Positions 19,989-31,062 of a stretch of 64,000 nt of DNA are shown here, piece after piece. Source of the DNA: Symsagittifera roscoffensis (taxonomy: Eukaryota > Xenacoelomorpha > Acoela > Convolutidae); assembly GCF_963678635.1 (NCBI RefSeq), contig NC_087063.1, positions 2,764,073 to 2,828,072 of the forward strand, read 5' to 3'. The notes beneath the pieces were generated by a model, which made no database searches, was not told the DNA's origin, and saw only the letters and a list, made by a program, of their open reading frames with translations. How positions within the stretch are numbered: position 1 is the first letter of the stretch; the number at the start of each line of letters is the position of its first letter. The translations under genes were made by a program, and so were the position numbers.

Positions 19989-20034
19989 CAATATAATATA
20001 ATATAATATAATATAATATAATATAATATAATGT
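19989..20034. repeat. Pentanucleotide microsatellite (TATAA)n
   Basis: About nine perfect TATAA units in a row. Confidence 0.9.
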
Positions 20035-21005
20035 AAAATAAAACAAACCATGAAACTTTATCAATTTGAAACCTTCTCAATTTTTTTCCCTATCTCAAAT
20101 AATCAATATTTCTATACCCAATGTTAATAAAAAGCCTGCTGAACGGCTGTTCTATTCCCCATCTCAAAACATGGGTGTCAGTAGGTAGAAATGCAAATTT
20201 TTAAAGTAGAAAAGTTGAGAAGAAAACATCTTTTCATGACGAGCCTTTAATTGTTGTTTTCATCACCCTGAACAAGGCTAATCAACGAATGTTCGCAATT
20301 AAATCGAAAAATTTTCTGAAGTGTTTTTGATTCATTGATAAGTCAAGCAATCAAAATAGATACTTTTTCTTTGTACTTAGCGTTGAGCAAAGAAATAGTA
20401 ACGACTGTATGACAGCTGAGCCAAAAAACATCAAAATAATTGGGTGCAGGAAAATTGTTTCGACTAAGATCATATGCCAGGCGAGAGCTTCGAGTCCCTA
20501 CTAGGTATTTGGTGTGTCATACCAAAAGTAATCGATAACAAAACGCCGGCTTTTTAAAGTGGATTGGAGTGAAACTGAATTGGTTTGTTAGAGAAAACCA
20601 AATGTACTGTACCTTCAAAAAAATGGCAACGCGAAGTTCCAGCAGCAAAAAAGACAATAGTTTGAAAAAAAAACAATAAGCTTCAGAACAGAAACCTGTG
20701 TGAAATTGTTAACGAAGGACTTTGCCTTGCTGTCAATCAAAACAAGACTCATTGCGTTTTTCTTATATCAATGATAAATCATGATAATCAATAATCAAAT
20801 TTCAGTTATCGAGGTTTAGATGCAATAAAAAATTTGAACTAATTAATTTTGAAAAATTCTAGGGTGTCAATCTTAGTAAATCCAAAACGTGTAATGTCTA
20901 ATAACTTTCTCTTCTAGTCATTTTTTTCGTTTTGACTTAACTTTCAATTGCACTGTAAAAATATTATTTCTCGTTATTAAGTTGTAATAGCGAACAAGTA
21001 AAAAT

Positions 21006-21190
21006 TCTGTTACTCAACTTAACTCATTTTAATTCTGTTACTCAACTTAACTCATTTTAATTCTGTTACTCAACTTAACTCATTTTAATTCTGTTACTCA
21101 ACTTAACTCATTTTAATTCTGTTACTCAACTTAACTCATTTTAATTCTGTTACTCAACTTAACTCATTTTAATTCTGTTACTCAACTTAG
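21006..21190. repeat. 28-bp tandem repeat, about 6.6 copies
   Basis: Unit TTCTGTTACTCAACTTAACT plus eight more bases (CATTTTAA), nearly perfect across the array. The last copy is truncated. There are no unique spacers, so it is not a CRISPR-like array. Confidence 0.95.
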
Positions 21191-21867
21191 AGTTACTCAA
21201 CTTGATGCTGAATTTTGAAACTTGAAAAAGTAACTTTCAATCAAATAATTGTTTGTAACTGTTCATTACTGATTTATGCACAAAGACAAATCAGTTTTTT
21301 CCAAAGAAACTTTGAAGAAATTGTTTGTTAAGGCAATATTGTGTTTGTCTCAATCAACAGCCAGCAGGTGAAATTTTGGGCGAGCTTTTGTCCAAGTAAA
21401 AATTGTTATTGTTCTTAGTTTTTCCACTAAAAAAATTCGAAAATAACTTTGTATCCTCTAGAATTGATTTGTTTTTAGCTTCTCTCACTTGAAAAAATAG
21501 TTCAGATAATGCCAAGTATGGGGCAACCAGATAAAGACATGTGGTTATCTAATTTCTTTTACGTATTTTTGTAAAAACTTAATTTAAAAGTAAATACTTT
21601 TCTTTTTAAAATAAAAGCTTCTTGGATAATTGATGTTAGTTTTCTCACTCAAACCTTAGGTTTTCAAACCGTAACTTGAAATGGCTTAAGAATTTGAAGA
21701 CTTGTTCTATTCTAAGTAACTGATACTCAAATTTGGAGACAAATTTAAATCATAGATAGCATCTTTATAACCGATATTTGCCCTCTGATTTGTGACATAT
21801 GGAAAAAAAGTGGACAAAAATAACACAATACTTGGCTTGACCAAAATGCAAGTTATATAAATTTCAT

Positions 21868-22568
21868 AATAAAAAAATGCTAGTCATATACTTTTCAGTT
21901 TCATGAGTATAGATGGTTGCACGAAATGTCTATGATTATTGATTTTTCACATCTAGAAATCGATTAACTAAAATTTTTCAAAAAATAAGAAAAGCTTTTT
22001 CATTGTTATTTTTTTGCGGAAAAATTTTGTTTTTAATTGTAATTGAACACAAATGACAATAACCCTTGCTACTCAAAGCTGCAGTGACCAAATTTCCAGC
22101 TATCTTAACTGCATATCTTTATTGGAAACTACCTAAATGAAGATGTTTTACACACACTGTATAAGGAAAGTGGTACTTGCCCAAGGCATACAAACATATG
22201 CAAGACAAACAAATTATCTTTTTGAGCGTTTTTAAAATTATATTTGGAAAAACTGTAAAAGCCCTTATTTTTGTGTATGCAGGACCACGTTATGAACCCA
22301 AAAAATTAAAGTACAAAACGTACAATGTTTTGAGGGGTACTTTTGAAACTATTTCATTACCTTTTTGATGCCACAGCCTTAAAAAATGCTAGTCACAATG
22401 ATTCCAATTATGGAAACTGTTAGATTATACTTTTTGTCAAAAATTTTTTCTGTTTCGTTTATAAAGGTACGCCGAATTATATGCCAAAACAAAAAAATCT
22501 TCCAAAACTCGATAACACAATTTTCTCAAAATTTTATGAAAATTGTATGACTAGCATTTTTTCATAGA
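21868..22568. mobile_element. MITE of the GCTAGTCATAC family, copy 1
   Basis: Ends carry AAATGCTAGTCATA at the left and GTATGACTAGCATTTTT at the right. Internally GAACACAAATGACA (near 22046) is shared with the copies at 39960-41090 and 55156-55990. Ends are worn and the CCCGGG terminus is missing. Confidence 0.6.
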
Positions 22569-22839
22569 TTTAGATCATGGAATTATTTGACACGCACTTC
22601 CAATATATGGAGATCAATCCAGCTACTCTGTATAAAAACAGATTCAAAGCATTATCTGGCAAAATTCACGAGAGTTTTTAGATCCAAGACCTGCTAATTA
22701 ACAAAGCGAAAATCAACTAAAATTGAAAACTTTTAGTAAATCACTTAAGTTTCTTGAGGCTCTCAACTTTAACTATGAAAAACTTAAACTTTTGACCAAT
22801 CCCACTGATAATCTGAAATAATCACAAAAAAACGGTTCT

Positions 22840-23129
22840 TATGCACTAAACGGCCCAAAATCATTGTTTCTACATCTCTTGAACTGAATTTAATGTAGTT
22901 TTATTAAATTTTTCTTGCCTGGGCAAGGTTTTACAAATAACTCAAAATTGATTCGATTATTTAACAAAGTTCCATCTTTTCGGCTAATATCTTTATCTGC
23001 TGGAAAGCCTGATCGGAATGCCTGACCGTGTAACTTGAATTTTATTGGCTAAATTGACCCAATCAAACTCGATAGCATAATTTCCAGCTTAGGATGTAGA
23101 AAATTTGATGTTGGGCCGTTTAGTGCATA
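22840..23129. mobile_element. Tc1/mariner-like MITE, 290 bp
   Basis: Perfect 16-bp inverted ends TGCACTAAACGGCCCA, each bordered by TA, which fits the TA target duplication of Tc1/mariner transposons. The interior is non-coding. Confidence 0.65.
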
Positions 23130-24280
23130 GGACCAAAAAAAAACGAAGCATTAACCAGATGACATTTCAGAATCAAAAAGATCTTCTTGAACAAAATAAA
23201 TTAAATCTGAAACTATAATCTCATTAATTTAAAAATTGTTCTTTTTTTGCTTTAAGTAAAATGACATACATAAATGAAGTATTTCGTGCAGGTTGAATTT
23301 TTATAAATCGGCTGTGATTTAGTTCATCAAGAAATAAAACTATTCGCAACACAATTGGGCTTAAGATAAACTAGCAGTGGTAGGCCTACAAATCGAAGGG
23401 CCATTAAACTGAACTAAGATCTCCATTGAAACAAGGCGTCAATTATTATTGTTATGCTAACATAACTACAGATTGTCAGTGTTGTTTTAAAATTCTTAAC
23501 AAACTCTGATGTAATTTACATAATTCTGATCTAGTTTCAGCTTCAAGATATGGCGGTTTGTAGATATGGTGGTTTGATGATTATCCGCCGAATTAGCATT
23601 GAGTTGGTTAGAATAATGGTTAAAATAGCATAGATTAAATTAAAAAATTAGAGTGAAATAGCACACACTAAATAAAAAATAGGGTGAAACAGCATAGAGC
23701 AATTTGGTAGAGATTAAAATGAAATATATTAATATGTCGTGCTACCAATTATTACTGTGCAATTCAAAATTTGACTGATTTAGAAAATAATTTCATGACA
23801 TTTTTACGGCCACATGCTAACCGAAATCTAACTCCGAAATACCGAATAACGGAAATACTCAAAAACATTTTTGAAATTTCCTAAATAAATAAGATTGCTC
23901 CAGCTTCATCTCAAAAAAACTTCCTACCCGTGACCTCAGTAACCGCAAATTGAGAAGTCGTTACTACTGGCATGGCTTCAGTGAAACTTTATCTGAAAAT
24001 AAAACGTGCTTGAGTTAGTTTCTTCCCTTCAATGTCGTTCAACTAAATACGAAGAAACGCTCTTTAATTGTGAGTAGTTACAGCTACATAGAGTGCAATT
24101 AGCGAGATTAAATTTTCAGTTCAACAAAGAAAACATTTGGTTAAATGAGGTTCAATTGAACTCTTCCATCGGGACCAAATGATTTTTTTGTGGGGGGGGG
24201 GGGTTATTTGTTTGATTTTGGGGTAGGGGGAGAGATTATTCGTTTAAACAAAGAGAAATTGTTCAAATTATTACTTGTCT

Positions 24281-24286
24281 TTTATT
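24281..24286 (-). terminator. Polyadenylation signal AATAAA for the FN3 receptor gene
   Basis: TTTATT on the plus strand reads AATAAA on the minus strand and lies immediately beyond the minisatellite, 1.14 kb downstream of the gene's stop codon. If used, the 3'UTR is almost entirely minisatellite. Confidence 0.45.
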
Positions 24287-24289
24287 TGT

Positions 24290-25545
24290 TTGAGGGAGTG
24301 GGCGGGATAATTCACTTGATCGATGAGGGGGAGGGGGAATAGTTCACTTGATCGATGAGGGGGAGGGGGGATAGTTCACTTGATCGATGAGGGGGAGGGG
24401 GGATAGTTCACTTGATCGATGAGGGGGAGGGGGGATAGTTCACTTGGTCGATGAGGGGGAGGGGGGATAGTTCACTTGGTCGATGAGGGGGAGGGGGGAT
24501 AGTTCACTTGATCGATGAGGGGGAGGGGGGATAGTTCACTTGGTCGATGAGGGGGAGGGGGGATAGTTCACTTGATCGATGAGGGGGAGGGGGGATAGTT
24601 CACTTGGTCGATGAGGGGGAGGGGGGATAGTTCACTTGATCGATGAGGGGGAGGGGGGATAGTTCACTTGATCGATGAGGGGGAGGGGGGATAGTTCACT
24701 TGGTCGATGAGGGGGAGGGGGGATAGTTCACTTGATCGATGAGGGGGAGGGGGGATAGTTCACTTGGTCGATGAGGGGGAGGTGGGATAGTTCACTTGGT
24801 CGATGAGGGGGAGGGGGGATAGTTCACTTGATCGATGAGGGGGAGGGGGGATAGTTCACTTGATCGATGAGGGGGAGGGGGGATAGTTCACTTGGTCGAT
24901 GAGGGGGAGGGGGGATAGTTCACTTGGTCGATGAGGGGGAGGGGGGATAGTTCACTTGATCGATGAGGGGGAGGGGGGATAGTTCACTTGGTCGATGAGG
25001 GGAAGGGGGATAGTTCACTTGATCGATGAGGGGGAGGGGGGATAGTTCACTTGATCGATGAGGGGGAGGGGGGATAGTTCACTTGGTCGATGAGGGGGAG
25101 GGGGGATAGTTCACTTAATCGATGAGGGGGAGGGGGGATAGTTCACTTGATCGATGAGGGGGAGGGGGGATAGTTCACTTGATCGATGAGGGGGAGGGGG
25201 GATAGTTCACTTGGTCGATGAGGGGGAGGGGGGATAGTTCACTTGGTCGGTGAGGGGGAGGGGGGATAGTTCACTTGGTCGATGAGGGGGAGGGGGGATA
25301 GTTCACTTGGTCGGTGAGGGGGAGGGGGGATAGTTCACTTGGTCGATGAGGGGGAGGGGGATAGTTCACTTGGTCGGTGAGGGGGAGGGGGGATAGTTCA
25401 CTTGATCGGTGAGGGGGAGGGGGGATAGTTCACTTGGTCGGTGAGGGGGAGGGGGGATAGTTCACTTGGTCGATGAGGGGGAGGGGGGATAATTCACTTG
25501 GTCGGTGAGGGGAGGGGGGATAGTTCACTTGGTCGGTGAGGGGGC
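24290..25545. repeat. 32-bp G-rich minisatellite, about 38 copies
   Basis: Unit GATGAGGGGGAGGGGGG followed by ATAGTTCACTTGRTC, with mainly A/G changes (GATC or GGTC, CGATGAG or CGGTGAG) and a few 31-bp units (near 25000, 25350, 25510). G tracts are on the plus strand, so the gene strand is C-rich. It overlaps the last coding bases and 3'UTR of the minus-strand receptor gene. Strong potential for G-quadruplex or i-motif structure. Confidence 0.97.
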
Positions 25546-25778
25546 GGGTGCTTGGAGGAGATTGTTCACTTGGCTTTCCATTGATTTGCACATCTTCTGG
25601 TATCAACTCCTCTCGGTCGTCAGTGGTTTGCTCGGAGGAGTACTCAGCAGGGGGGAGGGTCGTTGCATTGAAGTCGACGCTGTTCTGTTTGTTACCAACC
25701 TCGATGTCAACCGACTTGCTGGCGGCGGAGAAGTCAACACGAATTCCAGGAGGGTTTTGTCGTGACGAAGCTTTCGAT
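25430..25778 (-). CDS. FN3 receptor gene, last exon: cytoplasmic tail, stop inside minisatellite
   Basis: Acceptor TTAACAG at 25779-25785. The first base completes the split codon (phase 2) from the transmembrane exon, and 115 codons then run open to TGA at 25430-25432. The unique part is Ser/Asn-rich and acidic (QTTDDREELIPEDVQ). The last 35 or so codons are encoded by the first three minisatellite units and read as Pro/Ser-rich repeats such as DQVNYPPSP. Because the unit is 32 bp, each successive unit is read in another frame, and the third phase contains the TGA. Proline-rich ends of this kind can bind SH3 or WW domains, but that is inference. No kinase or phosphatase domain follows, so the tail is short (about 120 residues). 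Confidence 0.8.
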
Positions 25779-26608
25779 CTGTTAACAGTTAAGTGGCTTT
25801 TATAGAGAAACCAGTTTTAAAAAACTCATGTTTTGTTGCCAGATGTTTTTATTCTCGACCGACACCTAAGCAATTTAACTTGTAAGCCGAAATGCAACTT
25901 ATCAGGATTTGGCTCTTCAGGATAAGGGAAAAGTCTGTTAGTTTCAGGCTTGATCAAACATTTGCCTTAGCTTTATAATTGTTGCTTTTCTAAGCCAATG
26001 TTTTACAACGTGGTCTTCGATTTCTCATTCAGCGCACGAAATAACAAAACTATCGATTTTTTTTCCTGAGAATTTGAATCATTAAAATATTTCTAGAGAC
26101 TTATTCTGGAAAATAACGGTTTCGTGAGAAAAATTATGTCGGATATTTTGTTGACTAATTGTGCAATCTGCGACTGTGCAATCTAGTTGAAAATCAAACA
26201 TTTTTTGATACAAAAAAACTGCTCGTATATGTTCGACTGCGTTTTTAGGCCAATTTAATCACTTCAATTTTAATTGATAAAAACAATGAAAGAACAGCAA
26301 ATTTTTGGATCAAGTTAACATCCTCCCCTAGATAGACCAAGTTAAGATCTTCCACCCCAGCGATTAGTTAGATTAAACTTGCTAAGCGCTACATGTAAAA
26401 TGCTCCATTCTGATTGGCTGTTCTAACTTAGAACCAAGTTAACCTAACCATGTTAACTTGGTCCAAAAGAGATTTTAAAAAATGGGTGGTGCTGAATTTT
26501 GCTTTGAGTAGGACGTTCGATTTATGTGTCAAATTTCTCCGTACATATTTTTTACCACTATTCTGCAAAACTTTCAGATTTAACAAAACAGGAAGCATGT
26601 TCATGTAT

Positions 26609-26892
26609 AAGCAAAAAATGCATTGTAAACTAGACTTGATTTTTTTTGCTGAAATTTATTACATTTCAAGCTTTCAATAGGGCAAAAAGATAAGAATATT
26701 TGCAATTTGCAAATATTCTTATCTTTTTGCCCTATTGGGAGTTTCGGTCGATCTTGATATCTTGGTCGGAAACTGCAAAATTGGTTAACTATGAACTGGA
26801 TAAGCTACTCGCTCATAGTTTTCGCTTAGCTTGAAATGTAATAAATTTCAGCAAAAAAAAATCAAGCCTAATTTGTAATGCATTTTTTGCTG
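26609..26892. mobile_element. Foldback element in intron, arms of about 64 bp
   Basis: Left arm 26609-26673 and right arm 26828-26892 are inverted repeats (AGCTTGAAATGTAATAAATT in the right arm). Inside is a perfect 31-bp palindrome with a one-base centre (26675-26705 and 26707-26737) and a further hairpin near 26785-26822. No ORF. Lies between the last two exons of the FN3 gene. Confidence 0.8.
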
Positions 26893-26968
26893 ATAGTTGT
26901 GTAGCTAATGTTTAAATTGGGGAAACTATTGATATTGATTGCAAAATTTTAGAGTAAGCTAATTTTAC

Positions 26969-27140
26969 CTCGACGCTTTGATTTCTCTCCCGACAAAAAG
27001 AAAGATGACCACTACAACAACAGGTACTCCGATGCCAACAACAACCAACAGCCAGTGGTTGAATTTGCCTTCATTGTCATCTTCGTTAATTGGATATTGG
27101 TAAATGTCCTCGCCAATATACTTCGAAGCAACAGGTTCTA
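26969..27140 (-). CDS. FN3 receptor gene, transmembrane exon
   Basis: Acceptor ATTTAG (27141-27146), donor GTAAAA (26968-26963). Phase 1 in, phase 2 out. It encodes an acidic stalk (EDIYQYPINEDDNEGK), then a membrane span WLLVVVGIGVPVVVVVIFLF and basic residues right after (GREIK), the usual stop-transfer pattern. This makes the product a single-pass type I membrane protein with FN3 domains outside. Confidence 0.85.
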
Positions 27141-28925
27141 CTAAATGAGTAAAAAAAGCTTAATTATCGATAAAAATTTTCTCACAATTATTTAACGACT
27201 TGAAAGTTTCAGCAATGCCAACAATTTTTCTGATGTTGAAATTTTGATATATGAATGATATTTGATCTTCGAAAAATTTCAGTGTTTTTTAGCAATTTAA
27301 TTGGCTGATACAAAATTCTGGAAAATTCTTGTTTTTTTTTACAAATATATGTAGCTCTTCTGGCAAATTACTTTTACTTAGGTTTTAAAAGGGCAAAAGT
27401 TGGAAATTAATTGTCGGAAACATAATGATGTCGACTGTATGGCTATTCACACCCAAACTTTTATCGAAATTTCAAATTCTTCACCTACGCTTACATCGTT
27501 CAACGAAACCTCAAACATTTCAGGCTACTGGTCAGACTATCAAGAAACAGCGAGGCTTGATAAAAAAAACAACAAGAACAAGGAGGTTAAATTTGCAAGA
27601 TTGTTTTAGTGAACAGATAAGTATAAAAAATATATTTTCGAGAAAAAATGTTATTTAATCTTTGTATTTCAAAAATTTTTGAAAATTTTTACTATGAAAC
27701 TTCTGTGCAGTTTAGAGAAAAAACTTCGAAAAAGAACTGCAAACTTACACAATGAGCTTGTTTTGCCAAAAAACTCTTATAAGAAAAAAAAAACGTACGC
27801 CAAAGTTGTCATCTGCAGTGGAGTGGAACGAAATCAAATTCGTCACGAAAAAAAAAGAAACACATCGAACGACTTCAAAAAAAGCTTTAAAAACCTCTGT
27901 ATTGAAAACAGATTGGAACTCTAATAAAAATTTGAGTTCAAGGTTAATTTGTTTGTTCCATATTTCAGCAAACAATTGAGTAATTCTTTTGAAATTTAAT
28001 TTTAAGGTTTTTTCTACTGATATACTGATAAATTCAGTTTAAAAAATCGAAATTGCAAAATAATAGATATCACAATTAATAAAAACAATGTTTTGTAAGA
28101 ATTCATATGGTCGAAGGCAAAATTTTTCACCAGTAGCATTTATAAGCATGCAATTAAGATGTCGTGATCAAAAATATTTGCAAGTTCAATGGTTTTATGG
28201 TAATTCTAACACGAAATTTTTACAATAAAAACACGTAGAAGATGCCTGATTTTGTTCATTAATTTTATTTGATTTTCAATAAGTCGAAAACCTCGATTAA
28301 CACTTTCAAGTGTTTTTTTTGTTGGTATTACATTCTTGTGTTTTTCGTTAGTTGAATTGATGTTATCCTTGTAGGCACAATAAGTTTTATTAATCAAGCA
28401 TACTATTTCTGTTCCAGTCCATTCCCATTTTGAGAAATCAGTGTTCTACTATCAAATAATTTATGTATATCGCAAAAAATACACGCTAAGAAAGTGAATA
28501 TTTCATCTGGTAGATAACTTTGATTATCACAATTTTTTTGCAGCAAATTAAAATGAAAATCTTCTCAGTCAGCTATCATACACTCAATAGTTGTTGAACC
28601 TATTAACGCTAAAAAGAAAGACTTTGTATCAATTTCAATAGCCCTGCAGGTTAGAACACGTAAAATTTATCCAAGTACACTGTTTTTAATTTTTACGTTT
28701 GTTGTTTCGCATTTATCATTTTGCGCGGTTGTATCGTATGAACACATGAGAAATACTAACAACAAGACCATGCCTCAGACACGAGTTTATAAAGTCGGTA
28801 AGGAGCAGAAGACTTTTGCCAGACTAGCTAGCTAACCAAAGGAAAAGATTCTGTTTGAGAGAGCAAAATGTTTCATATGTTCATCAAAACCGGTCGATTT
28901 TCAATTGTGTTTTGATTATTGACGA

Positions 28926-29082
28926 TCAGTCTTCAAATGAATCTTCCAGGTCCTCTGGAACGTGAACATCGAACAATGATAGATCATGTATCTCTTCTTT
29001 AAAACGCAAGTGTACAAGCTCTTGTTTCGATAACGTTGCGTTGTTCATACTGCTTTTCAAATGAAAAATCACCCTCTCATAT
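28926..29082 (-). CDS. Possible terminal exon of a nested minus-strand gene
   Basis: After a good acceptor (TTGTTTAG at 29083-29090) one base plus 51 codons run to TGA 28926-28928. The composition is strongly protein-like and ends acidic (VHVPEDLEDSFED). Its phase (one base to complete a codon) fits a donor AG|GTGTTG near 30770 that ends the coding-like stretch at 30770-31062. It is inside the 6.3-kb intron of the FN3 gene, on the same strand. It could be a separate gene, an alternative end, or a retro-fragment. Family unknown. Confidence 0.35.
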
Positions 29083-29371
29083 CTAAACAATTGAGCAACC
29101 TGTAAAAGTTGTAATAAAAATCTTTAATTAAAGGTTTAACAGTTTTTTTCGAAAGAATAATTTAGTGATAAAGCTTAAATTTTTAAAAATAAAAAATGTA
29201 TGTTCTGTTTATCTGATTGTAATTTTGATTTTGGAATGAAAATTGAGACCAAATTAAAAATGGCAGCAAAAAACTGATAGCCAGCACAATTAGGTGAAAC
29301 ATTGAGGATGCTTCGAAAGTTGCATTCTCTATTAAGACTTTACACTCACTATTTCCAATTGCGATGTTATT

Positions 29372-30170
29372 TTGAACAATGACGTTGTCCTAACTTCTAA
29401 CAATTGTCAAAAATCGTTTCTTGAGACGGAGCTGTCTCATACCGAGGGCTGCGTGAAAACTAAACAAGCTACTCAAGGTTTCTTCAATGATTTAGGTTCT
29501 TCGTTGTTTGATAATGTCAACATAACTAAGACAGTCATTAATGGTGGGAAAAAAATCTCAACGCCGTACTTTTCATGGAAAGTTTTTGTTGTTTTTTTTT
29601 GCCACGGATCAGTTATTTGTCCCTAATAGCTAAGTAAAATACGACTACTTCGTTTGAAACCAGAATTTGATCTGGCAACTCAAGTTGCTAATTCAAAATG
29701 TTTGGTTCGAATAAGACGCCTGTCAATTTTGCGAGATACTATTCGGTGTCTGACTCTGTACACTCTTCAATTCAAGAAGGATTAATGAAGTGGCCTGCTA
29801 GATACACTTATAGCGAAGCGAAAAGCAGAAAATTTGTAATACCTATGGGTCGGAATCAATTTGGTCGTGAAGATGTACTCATTTTGGGGCCTATACGACG
29901 GCTGGTAGTTACCATCTACCTAATGCTATGTTCAGTGGTCAATTAGAACACTATTTATTTTTTGAAACACTGTTTAAACTCAATATGAAATGTTTGAAGT
30001 GGTACTGCCATCATAGTCTATGGCACAACTCATAACCAGTAAACCTACTTTAAAACAACTCAAAGTCTCCTCTTTAAACAAGATGTTCCTCCTCTAACGC
30101 TTGAAAATTATCACACTTACTCCTTTTTGGTACTTGATGTCACGTTAACTCAACAGTCTAATCTTTCTCT
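29372..30170 (+). pseudogene. Decayed plus-strand coding region, unknown family
   Basis: Successive plus-strand frames with protein-like composition, broken by shifts: 29372-29626 (ATG-started), 29698-29900 (FVIPMGRNQFGREDVLILG), then a shift to a frame encoding GSYHLPNAMFSGQLEHY (29900-30030), then another ending near 30190 (TLENYHTYSFLVLDVTL). At least two frame breaks. It is in an intron of the FN3 gene on the opposite strand. I cannot assign it. Confidence 0.3.
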
Positions 30171-30769
30171 TTTTTCGCTGGAATAGTTGATGTTTAAGAT
30201 TTGAACTTGAGTTTTCGCGAAAGACCTATTGAAATGTTGGGTAGACGAGAGCGATTGTACGAGAATTTTTGTCAATTAATCAAAACGGCGAAATTTTGAA
30301 AACTGGATAGTTATTCTCCGAAAAGAAGCCTTGACGGAATTCCTCGGTTGAAATTCAACAAATGTCAAATAGCCAACATAACCAAACCTGCACCAGAAGG
30401 TCATTAGATAATGGTTACGAGAAAAAAAAACAAGTTTACTATGGTGATTCTTGTCGAAATCGAATATGCATATATCCCAAAATCTTATCTCGTCTGGCAG
30501 ATGCTGACTTAGAACACAAACGACTATGTCATTCAGTAAAACCGAAATTCCAGTAAACTTTTGTTTCAGTTTTCTTGAAGCTTTTTGATAAGACTAATCA
30601 TTTATGAGTAAAAAACAGTTTAGAACTATTACGTAAGCTAAATTCATTTTTGTGAAACAATGTATCAATTGAAACTTACTTTATTTAGAAATTTACAAAA
30701 ACAAATTTTTTTTCAAAAAAATTAAACTGAGATTTTGCGAAAATGTAGACTTTATCTTACAATTCCAAC

Positions 30770-31062
30770 ACCTAAAAAACATGAGCGCTCGTTGCTTATC
30801 CCAAAAGTCTATCTGAATGCTGTGAAAATCTCTCGTTAAGACTTTTCTATATTGGAGTTCTGTTGAAAATTTCGAACCAATAATCTGTACTGAGATCAAC
30901 GCATCGTTTGTCAAACGCTGGCGTTTGCGAAAGCTCGTAGTAGTTGTGATTTAGCATCACCAACAAAACCATGTTCCAAATTGTTTGATTATACCAAAAA
31001 GCACAAATTTTATCAATGTCAGAGGGATGAGATGGCTCACTTAATTCCCAGAAAAAAGCCGC
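30770..31062 (-). pseudogene. Minus-strand coding island, possible upstream part of the nested gene
   Basis: A 73-codon open frame from about 31062 down to TAG near 30850 (ELSQTPAFDKRCVDLSTDYW), then a one-base shift into a second frame (RDFHSIQIDFWDKQRALMFF) ending at a donor-like AG|GTGTTG. The splice phase fits the exon at 28926-29082. The frame break means pseudogene, assembly error or a missed short intron. Confidence 0.3.

Larger units (their letters stand above)
18601..24289. other. Gene-poor AT-rich region
   Basis: No intact gene seen. It holds a decayed coding island (18827-19272), a pentanucleotide microsatellite (19989-20034), a 28-bp tandem repeat (21006-21190), two MITEs (21868-22568, 22840-23129) and otherwise unstructured AT-rich DNA. 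Confidence 0.5.

Noticed and set aside
21006-21190. Regular 28-bp repeats resembling a CRISPR array
   Set aside because: Head-to-tail with no unique spacers, in a eukaryotic context; a plain tandem repeat.
25505-25805. Plus-strand ORFs of 86 and 89 codons
   Set aside because: Shadows of the minus-strand last exon and minisatellite.
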